DNA of 64,000 bases from Corydoras sp. C115 (taxonomy: Eukaryota; Chordata; Actinopteri; Siluriformes; Callichthyidae). The notes beneath the pieces were generated by a model. That model did no database searches, was not told the DNA's origin, and worked only from the letters and a program-made list of their open reading frames with translations. The stretch spans positions 903,501 to 967,500 of the forward strand of contig JAFMOC010000091.1 of assembly GCA_019802505.1 (NCBI GenBank). Direction: 5' to 3'. Below, one piece after another: positions 1 to 26,534 of the stretch (positions are counted from its first letter, which is position 1; each line of letters begins with the position of its first letter). The translations under genes were made by a program, and so were the position numbers.

Positions 1-231
1 GCTCGGCGAATTTAAATATCAGTGAGGTCACAAAAACGGAAAGTGACCCTGACATTCCGTACTTACCCTTTAGGACCCCGAGGAGGTTTATATACTCTAC
101 TAGCACCGTGATTGGTGGAGAGCGGTTAGCGCTACTCTGCGTAAAGGAAACTTAAATATTTACGTGATGTGGACGTTCTTTTGTCCGTCGTTTTTTTTCA
201 TTCATTTTTTTCTCTCCATAAGTTAAATAGA

Positions 232-495
232 TGGATGTGCGGCACGCGTTCGAATCCTGATCTGGGTGGGTTTCCTCCGGGTTTTCCGGATTCCTCCCAC
301 ACTCCAAAAACATGGATTCAAGGTGAATTGGCTGTTCTGAATTGCCCCATTTACATTTGCTCATTTAGTTGACACTTTTATTCTTAATGACTTACGAGTA
401 TCCCAACTTGATGGATGGGCTCAGAACACAGGGACAGGTCCCCTGAGGGGATAAGGGCCTTGCTGAAGGGCCCAGGGACTGTGAGGATGATTGAC
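232..495 (+). repeat. Composite of two SINE fragments
   Basis: 232-350 is the body of the common SINE. From about 349 to 495 the sequence matches the reverse-oriented second SINE type at 42095-42310 (ATTTACATTT, GGGCCTTGCTGAAGGGCCC). Confidence 0.65.
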
Positions 496-1395
496 GGGCC
501 CTACAGCCTCCATAGAACTCTGCTACTGGGTCGGTAAAAAATATGCGGTTGGCACGGCACGTATTGCAGAGAACACATTAGTGCAGTGGGGTTCCGAGTG
601 ACGGGAGTGCGAACGTAATGCAACCGATACGAAGGTGTAACGAAAACGTTAACATTTGTTGTAAATTTGTTGCAAAAGTGTTGCTGTGTGGTTTGCACAC
701 ACTCGCGCAGGATGTGATGTTTGTATAGAACGGTCTTTTAAAAATCCAATTTCCATCTTTAAATAAACACATACAATCCACGTCACTGTGAACGCAGCAC
801 TGAAAACCATCCACCACCTGAACAGCACGAGGAGACAACAAAGACATGATGAAGCTTCTGAGTGTAAATAACAAATGTTAAATAAAAAGATCAAAAGAAG
901 TCAGAAGTACATTAAGAAAAAAAAAAAGGAATTAAAACGGTTGGATGTCTGAAAACTTTCGCCCCAAAACACAGAGTTCTGAACATAAACACAAGAACAA
1001 GTCGTTTTTCTTAGAAAGTCTAAAATTCTCATTGTTTTTTTTATTTTACCCCCCCCCCCCCCCCCACACACACACACCTCCCCAAACCTTCAGATACAAA
1101 GGAAGCGACGTTTTATAAAATCCTGACATTTCACCTTCGCGTTCGTCTCCGCGCCCGTCGCCTTCACGTCCGAGGCCCGGCCGTCCCGCCAAAAATAAAA
1201 ACAACTCCGGAACGTTTAAATATCACAAAATAAAGCATTTCATTGGCTATAATTTAAAAGCACGCTCATGACATCACACAGACGGACAGCTCGCAATTAT
1301 ATTAAATAGATTCGGTTCAGAGAACATGACGGAACCTTCAATAGAACAACAAAGGAACAAACGGTCGAATTCTTCTGTTCATGGAATGGTTTTTG

Positions 1396-1429
<34 letters not shown>

Positions 1430-2017
1430 CAGTATCATCGTCGTTCGTCCCAAACCCATTTTCTCGGTGCTGGACGTGCTCGTGATCTCTGCTGGTGGAC
1501 GAGTGGAAGGTTCTCACAACGCAGCGCTTCACAAACGTCCACCAAACCATTCCATAAAGTTCTACGTGTAGATTATAGATTTTGGAACCAGCTGGCGTTC
1601 TAAACTTTTAAAACTTTTTTAAAAACTTTTTTTTTTAGGTTTATAGTGACACCTTTTAAAACAGATTTCACTATGAAACGATCAAATCAGTTCCACGAGT
1701 TCCAAACAGAAGTTCCCGTCCTTCATCGGTACACAACGCCGAGGTCAGAGCGCAGAGAAACGGACAGCCACGCGGGGAAACGCGCCGATTCGACGTTTCC
1801 CGAGACGTTCGTCATCGAGGTTTAGTCATCGTTTACATCCGGCGTATGAATCCTCACATACAGAACAGCGTTCCGCTCGCTCAGCATTATTTCATGCATG
1901 TCAGAGGTGTGTGTGTGTGTGTGTGTGTGGTGTGTGTGTGTAGAGTGCACCAGGCATCACTGACGAGCCTGGGACAGAAGAGCAAATCACTGCAGGACCA
2001 TGATTTAATTAAGAGCG

Positions 2018-2250
2018 CCAAAGTGGCTTAGTGTTTGGCATGTTCTCCTCTCAGTGCTGGGTGGAGTTCGCATCTTCACCCTGTGTCCTCGTGGGTTTCC
2101 TCCGGGTTCTCCGGTTTCCTCCCACAGTCCAAAAACATGGATTCAAGATCAATTGAACGCTCCAAATTGCCCCATATAGTGTGATATTTGTGTTTTGAAC
2201 CCCCCCCAACCCTAGTAAAGGATAAAGTGTAAGATAATGAATGAGTGGAT
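2018..2250 (+). repeat. SINE with internal deletion
   Basis: Box A head and TGAATGAG tail present; the box B region and the 3' body are shortened. Confidence 0.75.
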
Positions 2251-3727
2251 TTAATTAAAATCTATGTTTAAAATATATAAGAGTCAGTTTCCTTTTTTGT
2301 TTTAGATAAGAATGGGAAAATAAAGTCTGTGAGTTTTACAGCAAATAATTCAGTCTTAATGTAAAAAGTCAGATTTTTTATTTTATTGAACATACTACGA
2401 AGGTAAACGTCACTGCGGCGCGATTTTAAAGATGTGCAGTGATTTTTTTTATATTAATTAAATTGCCTTAAAGACGTTTATACATCACTTTATGGACAAA
2501 GACGGACAAACCGAAGGCTGTTAATCACGGGAGATGTCCGCAAATAGTGCACGTCACGCAAAACCAGTTCCTCCTGTAAATTAATTTGAGCTGATCGTTG
2601 ATTCGATCTTTAGTGTTTCCTCAGGATTTCAATGCCGAGCGCGTCGATTAGCAGCTTTATAAATATAACTGATCTGAAAGCAGAGATGTATAAAGAGATC
2701 TATAATAGATAAGGGAAAAGTGGGAGAATCTCTGTATGGGGTTGTTTGGGGACCAGCAGACAACCACGTTGGACGCAGTGGTGTAAAGAACACCGCCGCT
2801 GGACTTTAGAGGCATAGAGACACTGTGTGGAGCATCACGCCTCTCGTTCTGGCGATATGACGTACGAGTCGGGTGGTTGCCAGGTGAACGGTACCCTTCT
2901 GAGGGCATTGTGCCAAATGTAAAGGTTGGTTGAGGGATGCATTCTGGGGTGAGGATGATTTATTAGAACGTGGACGTGACCCCTTAATTATAATTATATA
3001 TATATATATATATATTGCTAAAAGCTCACAACCACATGCTGGTTCCACGTGTATCCTTTGATACAAATAAGGGGCGTAACGATAAGAGTGCTGGGATAGG
3101 ACGACACAAAGAAGGGGAAAATGAGTGTTATCGTAAACGATCGCTAATTATTTGAATCGATCATACAGACACGTTGATTAATGCAGAGGCGCGAGAGCCG
3201 AGGAATAGGACCCGCCCCTCCGTGTGCGGCAGGTATTCATTTGGAAATGATTTTAAAGCATCGTCATGGTGACGAGGCCGGTACGGTCGTCATGGCAGCC
3301 ACTGGTCTGTGGGTTGAGAATGCAAACGTAAATAAATGGCCTATCAAAAATAGAACTATTATTTAACACGTGGAACTGTTTGAAAAATAGTCTTTGTTTT
3401 GTGAATGCTGAGCGAAAGCACGACGCCGCAGACAGAATTTAAACGCGCCGAGCGACCGCGGTGCGTCCCACGAGCCCAGAACGGACGCCAAAGAAAACCT
3501 TCAGCCGGAACACAAATCCACTCTGACTTTTCTTTTCTTTCTTTCTTCTTTTTTTTCTTTTTTTTTAACATTCGGGACGTGAGGGCAGCGGGACGTTTCC
3601 TTACCCGGGTTTCAAACTCCGCATACCTGACAGTTTACCGCAGGTCTGCTCGCTCTATTGGTTGGCACTCGTTCGTTTGCACGTCCCTGCCCGCTGGGGG
3701 CACTGTTTGTTTGCATGTTCTCACAGC

Positions 3728-17620
<13,893 letters not shown>

Positions 17621-18384
17621 CCTAGGGGTACAGTACAGTGTCCTCAGTTCACCCCTGCAGAGAGAAAACAAGATATGATTAAAATTCTTTTACTCCAACG
17701 TTCCAACGCTTCAGTGTTCTAATTACTGTAACCCAAACAACGGGCATGCACCCTATTATTTCACAGTTCATGGTGTTATAGCTGGTGGTAATTATTTTAA
17801 AGGATGATTCCAGGGCAGGTCTTCTTACCCCTACCCCCCACCACCACCACCACCACCACATGTAACATAGGAACCATGCATGACCTACAGTATGTTGGGA
17901 TTGGTCTAAATATGCACAGTCCCAGAAGCAAACCGGGATCACTGGAGGAGTATTTACATATTTTAGCAAATCTTTAGTTAAGCTGCATAGTGTTTAATAA
18001 AGGGAAAAAAAATACATACACATAAAATCACAGACACAAAGCTCTGAGCTTTATTAAAGTTGATGGAGGAACTACAACGCAATTCAGAGGCTTTTGATGC
18101 AGAAGCAGCCTGATATTTTATATTCTGAATCTATAAAAATGTAAAAAGCTGCACAGAGAACACATGAAGAACCTACAGAGGTTTACAGGACGACGAAAAC
18201 ACAATAAACAAAGTGTGTCCGAGTGGACTTCTGGTTTGCGTCAGTGTAAATGCAAATGGTGTTAAACAATACGCTCGCAAATGTCTCAATGTCCCGGGAT
18301 TCATCACAGTGAGGAACGCAGGAATTGTTTACGTACATACGAATAAAAAAAATAAAATAAAATAAAAAAGTACATTCTATATAA

Positions 18385-18598
18385 CCCGTTACTCACCACA
18401 GAGCGGGGGTTATTGGGTGGGTGCATTATTCCTATCCCAGCAGTGTGACTGAGGTGTTTAAATGAAACTCCAGCAGCACTGCTGCACTAAAAAACCCCTC
18501 ACCACATCAGTGTCACTGCAATCCACCACCCAAATGATACCTGTTCTGTGATGCTCCTGACCAACAGAGAACCAACACCGAACACAGATGGACTACAG
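18385..18598. mobile_element. MITE-like repeat, partial, same family as 40615-41035
   Basis: Reverse-complement match to 40725-40920 (CCAGCAGCACTGCTG, GTCACTGCAATCCACCACCC). A SINE follows directly. Confidence 0.75.
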
Positions 18599-18905
18599 TC
18601 AGCGCTAGGGATTCCAGGTTCGAATCCCCATCTGGGTGGAGTCTCCATCTTCTCCCCGTGTCCGCATGGGTTTCCTCCGGGTTCTCCGGTTTCCTCCCGC
18701 AGTCCAAAAACATGGCTCAAGGTCAAGTGAATTCTCCAAATCGCCCCATATAGAGTGTGTGTGTGCGTGTGTGTGAGTGAGTGTGTGTCCAGCGATAGAT
18801 TGCCCCCCTGTCCTGGGTGTATCTGCCCAGCACCCGAAACATTATCGCCTGGATGGGTATGGGGAACCCCCCCCCCTGCGACTATAGTAGAGGATAAAGC
18901 GGTAA
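18598..18905 (+). repeat. SINE, first of a tandem pair
   Basis: Joined directly to the end of a MITE-like repeat at 18385-18598; lacks the box A head. Confidence 0.82.
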
Positions 18906-18952
18906 ATAATGGATGTATAATATGTACAATAGTAATATTGTATTTTTACTGG

Positions 18953-19268
18953 GGCGGCTTAGTGGTTTAGCATGTTCTCCTCTCAGCGCTTGGGATTCCC
19001 GGTTCGAAACCAAATCTGGGTGGAGTTTCCATCTTCTCCCTGTGTCCGCGTGGGTTTCCTCCGGGTCCTCAGGTTTCTTCCCACAGTCCAAAAACATGGA
19101 TCAAGGTCAACTGAATTCTCCAAATTGCCCCATATAGAGTGTGTGTGTGCCCAGTGATAGATTGCCCCCTGTCCTGGGTGTATCTGCCCAGCCCTCGAAA
19201 CGTTCTCCCCTGATGAGCATGGGGAACCCCCCCGCGACCCTAATAGAGGATAAAGTGGTAGATTATGG
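18953..19268 (+). repeat. SINE, second of a tandem pair
   Basis: Followed by a flank that matches the flank of the preceding copy (see findings). Confidence 0.82.
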
Positions 19269-19771
19269 TTGTATAAAATGTATAAAGGTAATATTGTATT
19301 ATTATTGTTCAGATTTCACGGGTTTCCTGCGGGATGAATAAAGTATTCGATCGATCTGAATCAACAAACCTATGTCGTCAATAAACACAGGGTTAATAAT
19401 AATCTAATTACCTGAACATCGCCGACGTAAACGTAGAGAATTGATTTGATTTATTTGGTTTCTTTTAAAGCTCAGATCGTGAGGGTGATGTTTAAAGGAA
19501 CCATTCGCAGGATGTTGATGATAATGCAGCTAGCTGCTCAGTTCGGACACCACCAGCTCCTTTAAACACCACCGCACACGAGAGTCACCTCAAAACGAGA
19601 ACACTGAACTATAGTGTAGATTAATGTTAATTTCGGGAACCTGGCTGGATGTTGTTTTAATAAATCGCCTCAGGTTCGGGCAGGACGTTAGCGTGTTGCT
19701 GTTAGCGCGGTCGGTGTGGTTAGCTCACAGGCTAACGGTTTGTTTTAAACGCTCTGTGCTTTCGTTCTCAC

Positions 19772-19900
19772 CGTAAAGTGCGTCGTTCGTTCCCGCGTCA
19801 TTCTCGGCGGCTTTGGTTCTGGTTCTGGTTCTGGTCCCGGTTCTGGTTCCGGTTCTGGTTCTGGTTCCACGGCGGGTTCGTTCCCTTCACCTGAGAGCCG
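19772..19900 (-). promoter_or_regulatory. zfyve16: Probable zfyve16 first (non-coding) exon and promoter
   Basis: A GC-rich patch with CpGs around 19780-19920 contains a good minus-strand splice donor (GTGAGAAC, exon edge about 19772) positioned to splice to the start-codon exon at 17654. The exon-side sequence contains a hexamer array (GGTTCT/GGTTCC, 19812-19876 on the plus strand). The transcription start is not determinable by eye. Inference from splice-site context and base composition only. Confidence 0.5.
19812..19876. repeat. GGTTCT hexamer array
   Basis: About ten units of GGTTCT/GGTTCC/GGTCCC next to the probable zfyve16 first exon. Confidence 0.85.
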
Positions 19901-19967
19901 AGCGCCGGGCCGCGCGTGCACGCTCTTAAAGAGACAGTGCTCTGATTAAAGAAGCAGCGGTTCTACC

Positions 19968-20336
19968 ACTGGTTTAGTGGTTTGGCATGTTCTCTCAGCA
20001 CTGGGGATTCCCGGTTCGAATCCCCATCTGGGTGGAGTTTCCATGTTCTCCCCGTGTCCGCGTGGGTTTCCTCCGGGTTCAGTCCAAAAACATGGATCAA
20101 GTCAACTGAGTTCTCCAAATTGCCCCATATAGAGTGTGTCTGTATGAGTGAGTGTCCAGTGATAGATTGCCCCCCTGTCCTTGGTGTATCCTGTGAATGT
20201 TTTTGGACTGCGGGAGGAAACCGGAGAACCCGGAGGACACGGGGAGAACATGGAAACTCCACCCTGATTGGGGTTCAAACCAGGAATCCCTAGTGCTGAG
20301 AGGAGAATGTGCTAACCATCAAGCCACCGTGCCTCC
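19968..20336. repeat. Two SINEs in inverted (fold-back) arrangement
   Basis: A plus-oriented copy (19968-20193) is joined to a minus-oriented half copy (20196-20336). Confidence 0.8.
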
Positions 20337-21178
20337 CACAATCCAAAAACATGGATTCAAGGTGAATTGAATGCTCTAAATTGCCCTATATATATGAGTG
20401 GGCCCAGTGATAGATTGGTGCCATGTCCTGGGTGTATCTGCCCATTATTAATATGTTTATTAATATTAACATTATTAATATTCATTCATTATTTCCCGCT
20501 TTATCCTCCATTAGGGTCGGGGGGGAAGGGGGGGGGTTCCCCATGCCCATGCCCATCCAGGGGAGAACGTCTCTGGCGCTGGGCAGATAGATCCAGGACA
20601 GCGCACCAATCCATTGCTGGGCACACACTCACTCACACAGACACACTTTATATGGGGCAATTTTTGAGAATTCAATTGACTTGATCCATGTTTTTGGACT
20701 GTGGGAGGAAACCGGAGAACCCGGAGGACACGGGGAGAACATGGAAACTCCACCCTGATTGGGGTTCAAACCAGGAATCCCTAGTGCTGAGAGGAGAATG
20801 TGCTAACCATCAAGCCACCGTGCCTCCCACAATCCAAAAACATGGATTCAAGGTGAATTGAATGCTCTAAATTGCCCTATATATATGAGTGGGCCCAGTG
20901 ATAGATTGGTGCCATGTCCTGGGTGTATCTGCCCATTATTAATATGTTTATTAATATTAACATTATTAATATTCATTCATTATCTCCCGCTTTATCCTCC
21001 ATTAGGGTCGGGGGGGGGGGGGGTTCCCCATGCCCATGCCCATCCAGGGGAGAACGTCTCTGGCGCTGGGCAGATAGATCCAGGACAGCGCACCAATCCA
21101 TTGCTGGGCACACACTCACTCACACAGACACACTTTATATGGGGCAATTTTTGAGAATTCAATTGACTTGATCCATGT
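20201..21178. repeat. 490-bp tandem duplication made of SINE halves
   Basis: Two nearly identical units, 20201-20691 and 20692-21178, followed by a partial third to about 21322. Each unit contains a minus SINE head, a plus SINE fragment, an AT-rich spacer (TATTAATATTAACATTATTA) and a minus SINE tail/body. Confidence 0.88.
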
Positions 21179-22279
21179 TTTTGGACTGTGGGAGGAAACC
21201 GGTGAACCCGGAGGAAACCCACGCAGACACGGGGAGAACATGAAAACTCAGATGGAAATTTTTAACCAGGAATTCCTAGCGCTGAGAGGAGAACGTGCTA
21301 ACCACTAAGCCACCGTGTCGCCCTAATATTATTAATATTATATATATATTTATTTTTTTTAAGTTGTGTGATCAGGATTTATTTTTGAGTTATATAGTAA
21401 ATAAAGTGTTGATTGACAGTTTAATGGTAAGTCGTGGATAACGGGGTGTTTTCGGGACAGGGCCTCGCCTCACCAGGGCCATTAGATCTGATTTGGATGC
21501 TGGAGAGACGGCAGTGTATAAAAACTACACCTGCCTTTAAAACCACTGTGGGCTCTGTGTGAGGTTCTGGTTCCGGTACCGTCCCTCCAATGCTGCCATT
21601 TTTACTTTGAATAAAATCCATAATAAACTGCAGTGTTTATGAGAGAAGAGTTCATTTCTTTGATGCAGTAAATTGGCACCAGGGTGTGGTGGAAGCACTA
21701 GGTGGCAGTAGAGAGCAGTGAGAATGCCAATGGATTAATCTTCCAGTTGAATTTGGGTCGGGGTGGGGGGGGGATGTTGCTGACTAAACACAATTAAATT
21801 AATTAGTGTTGAATAGACACACACTTGTGATTTCACAATCTTCAGACTGTGCTGTAGACATTACAGTTTGGTCGGCCGCTCCCATCATTCATTCTTGCTT
21901 AACACATTGATGCAACACATTAATAAATAGAAATAAATGCCATGAAACGATCGAGAACCTGCTGTGGTCAAAGCTGAAGGCCGAACCAACGAAATCTCAC
22001 AGCATGCGACTTTAACGACTTTATATTTATCTTATATAAGGATTCTCTCTCTCATTACGCCTCATTTTCTCGTCTGTTCTAACTCAGACATGCAAACCAC
22101 ACAGGATCAGCTGTTGGTTTGGGAGGTGATGTTTGGATGTCCTCAGGATTAATAAGGAATGTTATACATTAAACAAGTTTGATTGCCATAGAAACAAGGC
22201 TGGTCCCGATTCTGAGGTGGTTGATTCAGATGAATGAGCACAGAGATGAACGCTAAATACAATTTTAGATTTATAAAAG

Positions 22280-22600
22280 ACGGTGGCTTAGTGGTTTGGC
22301 ATGTTCGCCTCTCAGCGCTAGGGATTCCCGGTCCGAATCCCCATCTGGGTGGAGTTTACATGTTCTCCCCGTGGGTTTCCTCCGGGTTCTCCGGTTTCCT
22401 CCCACAGTCCAAAACCATGGATCAAGGTCAATTGAGTTCTCCAAATTGCCCCATATAGAGTGTGTCTGTGTGAGTGAGTGTGTGAGTGTGTGCCCAGTGA
22501 TAGATTGGCGTCCTGTCCTGGGTGTATCTGCCCAGCGCTCGAAACCCCCCCCCCGCTACCCTAATATAGGACAAAGCGGAAGATAATGAATGAATAAAAG
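22280..22600 (+). repeat. SINE copy with short target-site duplication
   Basis: Near complete; ATAAAAGA flanks both ends. Confidence 0.83.
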
Positions 22601-23089
22601 ATAAAAACATTCCTTATGCTTAATTCTGAACTTGAATCACATGGTTTTATAATACTGTACATGGACATGTGTGAGATCAACGTTTTGTTTCTGTCCAAAT
22701 GGCAAACTTTTTTTTTTATCAATGATTACACCAAACAGAACAAGGTTCACGTAATCTAAATATAAGTTTCTACTGCAAATAACACCAACCCCCTCTCACC
22801 AGTTAGTGGGGTCACTGCTCGAAACACGCAGTGACTGTGAGACATGTTTTTTTGGTGGTTTGTACAGAGTATATAAACCTCCACAGGGTTCTAAAGAATA
22901 AATATAGAATTATATATGGATGTGGTAATTGCAGGAACAGTGTAGATTTGTATAGAGAACACACACAACACAACACAGTGTTGCATCCATGACTTTTCTT
23001 CCAAATCCTGATTTTCTTCCTTATGTTTTGAATCGTGAGATGATGATGATCTGTGGTGTATAAGAATTTCACATAAAGATGATTTTACT

Positions 23090-23792
23090 TAAAACTTTAA
23101 AAGCTATTTATTTACATGACTACACAAATTACAAAATACACAGGTATCCAAATACAAAAAAAAAAAAAAACAATATTGAGTGGCCTGACGTTACAGCGCT
23201 TCCACTTCACAGTAAAAAGGTCCTGGGTTCGATTCCTGCATTCCAAAGACACGATGATGGGTAAAATAGGAGATGCGTAATTGCCCCTGTTATTGGGACT
23301 GTACGCAAGAGTGTTGCATTAAGAAGGTCATACAGTGTTAACGGGACCACAAATAGAGAACCTACTCCAAAATGTCATAATAAATCATAAAAGAGCGTCT
23401 GTCCTTCTTAATAAAAAAATTATAAAAACATGACAAATCCGCTCAATGAACACAGCAGTAGACGAGAACGTGATTTTCCTGAGACCCAACTTGAAGAATC
23501 AAGTCTTTCCATTTCACCAGAAAACAGAGCAGTAATTAAATCTCAATAGCTATAAATAAGTTAAAAGAAGAGCGTTGAAAACACAAATGACGACAGAAAT
23601 GAAGACGCACATGACGAGGACGCGCTGTAACCGATGACAAGAGTTCATCAAAACATATCAAAGGCATAAAAAAAGGGAAATATATTCTACTAAACACTTA
23701 CATACAGCTGCTGACCCGACACATCAGTTAGAACTCACATCAGACCCTCCCACAACCCACCCCACCCCACCCCACCCCGTCTTTAAGAGTGT
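23090..23792 (-). other. ocln: Probable ocln 3' UTR
   Basis: Downstream of the TAA stop at 23793-23795 the sense strand runs about 700 nt to an AATAAA signal (reverse complement of TTTATT near 23108). The stretch contains a (CCCCA)n tract at 23758-23778 (plus strand) and, at about 23185-23310, a SINE-like fragment with a GGTTCGATTCC box B. The 3' end is an inference from the signal. Confidence 0.4.
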
Positions 23793-24161
23793 TTACGCTC
23801 CACCATCATAATCGCTGACCATCCTCTTAATGTGGTTCAGTTTACCCTTCAGGTACTTGCACCTCCTCTTCTTCTTCTGGTAATCGCCGCTCTGTAGGAA
23901 CATTAAGAAACGGGTTTAATGAGCACAACGATGAAGTTTAAAGTTTTCTCTCTAAACCATCACAAGAATCAAGTGAAAGGTTTTTTTTGTATTTCAACAA
24001 ACTCCAAAATATCAGGTTATTTATTTGGCCAACATGGCAACCACACGGTAACCACACAGCAACCACTCGGCCTTACCCGCTTTTTGTCCTTCAGTGCATT
24101 GTACTCGTCCATGGCCTCCTGATAAAAGAGAGGAAGGGAATTAGTGAATACATTTATTTAG

Positions 24162-24215
<54 letters not shown>

Positions 24216-26471
24216 TTACTTGGAACTCTGGACTCCCCTCCTGAAGCTCATTAAGCTCGCGGTCCACATCAGCCAGACGTTTGTTGATTTCATCCAGCTC
24301 GGCCTGCAGGCTCTTGTACTCTTGGTGTTCTCGGTCGAACTCGCGCTTATAATAATCTCGGTCTTCGACGTTGGTAACCGGTGGGAACTCGCTGTAAACG
24401 GAAAAATCATTAGAATGTACAATATTAGATAAAACAACCTTTAATTATCCCACAAGAGGAAATTTGTATTTGTACAGAAGCATCAAAAACAGTGTCGAAG
24501 ATAAAAGCATAGTAATGGGACGGAATAAAAATAAACTAAAAAAAGATTTTAAAAAAATTATTTAAGCAAGGTTATAAAGTTTTTACAATTGCACAGCACT
24601 TTTCCTGAATAGAAAATATTCTGCACTTTATAAAAAGGGTACTTCGGCTCCTAAAAATCTGATTGGCTGAGCCGTTTGTCCAGTCGTGACATCATTGACA
24701 ATAACAAACACCTCTAAATGCTTCACATTTGCATCAATGCATGATGTACAATTCATTATTTTCCCAATGTTTAAAAAAATTTTTTTTTTATAAACCACGT
24801 TCTGTAATTTGGCCACTGGATGGCATTTGATTGTTAGAGAAACTGGAATCATGTTACTCAGGGATCAGCATTCACTTTTATTATAGTGTGGTTGTGTTTT
24901 ATTAAAGCAATCAGACTATCGAGGTTGTGTGTTTTTGTGAAATCACGTAAAGAGGTGGAACTGTTCTGCACTACACATCACGACTAATAACACCTCTGTT
25001 TTTGGGATTTATTCCGAATAATGCCACGCCCTCTTGCGCCTCACTGCTTTATTATTATTTTAGATTATTATAATTATGTGCTATTTTAAAGTAAATTTAT
25101 TGAGGTAGAAGATTAGAATAGCTTTATAGTACATTTTAAATCTGTAGATTTTAAAATGCTACAAATGTTACTATTTTGTGGACTTTGGTAAATTTGTGCT
25201 ACATTACATTTTTAATTATCATCACTATTCACACGATTACCATCATTATTAATGCGAATTGACGATGAACGCCTGTTTGATGTGTTCAACCTCGGAGCAG
25301 CAACGCTGCACATTTTTCTAATTCCTGTGTTACAGAACCGCAGACGTGTTCCAACAGGACAAACAGACGCCCCTCTGATCGAGCAAGAATCCAAGTAAAT
25401 AAAGTTCAAAGAAAACAGTGGGAGGCTTGGTTACAATATTTAAAATAGGCCAAAAAAAAATCCTGGGAAGCTGCACATTTCGATTGTTCCAATCAGACCC
25501 AATGCAACAGGTGCAAAAACCATCGGTCATGCATTCTCAACGACTTAAAAACATAAAGGACAAACCAGATACGGGAATGGACTGGTGTGCACAGAGCTCT
25601 TGAATTTACACACAATCTGTATATTATTATTATTATTCTTATAGTTTTACTGTCTGGCTGCTTAAGCGGGATGAGTCCTGATGGACGACCGTCTGGAATC
25701 GGCGGCCTCTGATTTTCTTATTTTTGGGTGGACGTCTTACCTGGAAAACTCGTCATCATCGAGTTCGTCTCCAGATGAGGCGTAGTCCGTGTCCTGGTCT
25801 TTCCCATCGGTGCGCCGCGGCCGTCCTGCACGTTTTTTCTTGGGCTTGCCCGTTGAACTGGCCACTTCGGAGCTGCTGTAGTAAGGTGGTGAACTGTGTA
25901 CTGGATTACTATGCTCCACACCCCTTTATAGAACAGAGAAGACAATGACACAATGGTACTAAAGCTGTTTACAGAGTTTAACAATAGTTCTACTAACAGC
26001 AAACCAACACTGAATGAAATGAATCAGCAACACATTGCTTTCACTCTGATGCAAGACAAAGTCTGTCAGGAATTATATATTTATATATTATTTTAGTATT
26101 TATAAAAATACACACACAAATCCCAATCAGGGTGGAGTTTGCATGTTCTCCCCGTGTCTGTGTGGGTTTCCTCCGGGTTCTACGGTTTCCTCCCACAGTC
26201 CAAAAACATGGATCAAGGTCAATTGAATTCTCCAAATTGCCCCATATAGAGTGTGTGTGTGTGTGTGTGCAGGGATTGATTAGCACCCTGTCCTGTGTAG
26301 CTGCCCAGCACCCAAAATGAAAATATCTCCCCTGATATATATATACACACACAAATTGAGGAAATGGGTAATCTTAATCTGCATGTTTTTTTTATCTGCA
26401 TTTAATTCCAGATCAGGGAGTCCTATAGGTGTGGATTCTGCATCTCCTCCACCAGGAGCAAAATAAGAGTT

Positions 26472-26534
<63 letters not shown>

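Larger units (their letters stand above)
1..3727. other. Downstream of zfyve16: no gene seen, repeats and possible 3' UTR
   Basis: No open frame here resembles a protein. The stretch holds a repeat shared with 22863 and 30001 (66-98), two SINE fragments (232-495), C and A homopolymers (1052-1066, 1400-1430), a SINE copy (2018-2250), and (TA)n near 2995-3015. Minus-strand AATAAA candidates for the zfyve16 3' end occur near 2380 and 1043, but the end cannot be fixed. Confidence 0.5.
19901..23089. other. zfyve16-ocln intergenic DNA, SINE-rich
   Basis: Contains fold-back and tandemly duplicated SINEs (19968-21322), another SINE (22280-22600) and AT-rich unique sequence. No coding potential beyond SINE-derived open frames. 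Confidence 0.6.

Noticed and set aside
2657..3066. Two short minus-strand open frames downstream of zfyve16
   Set aside because: No domain, cross an (AT)n tract, no splice-site support.
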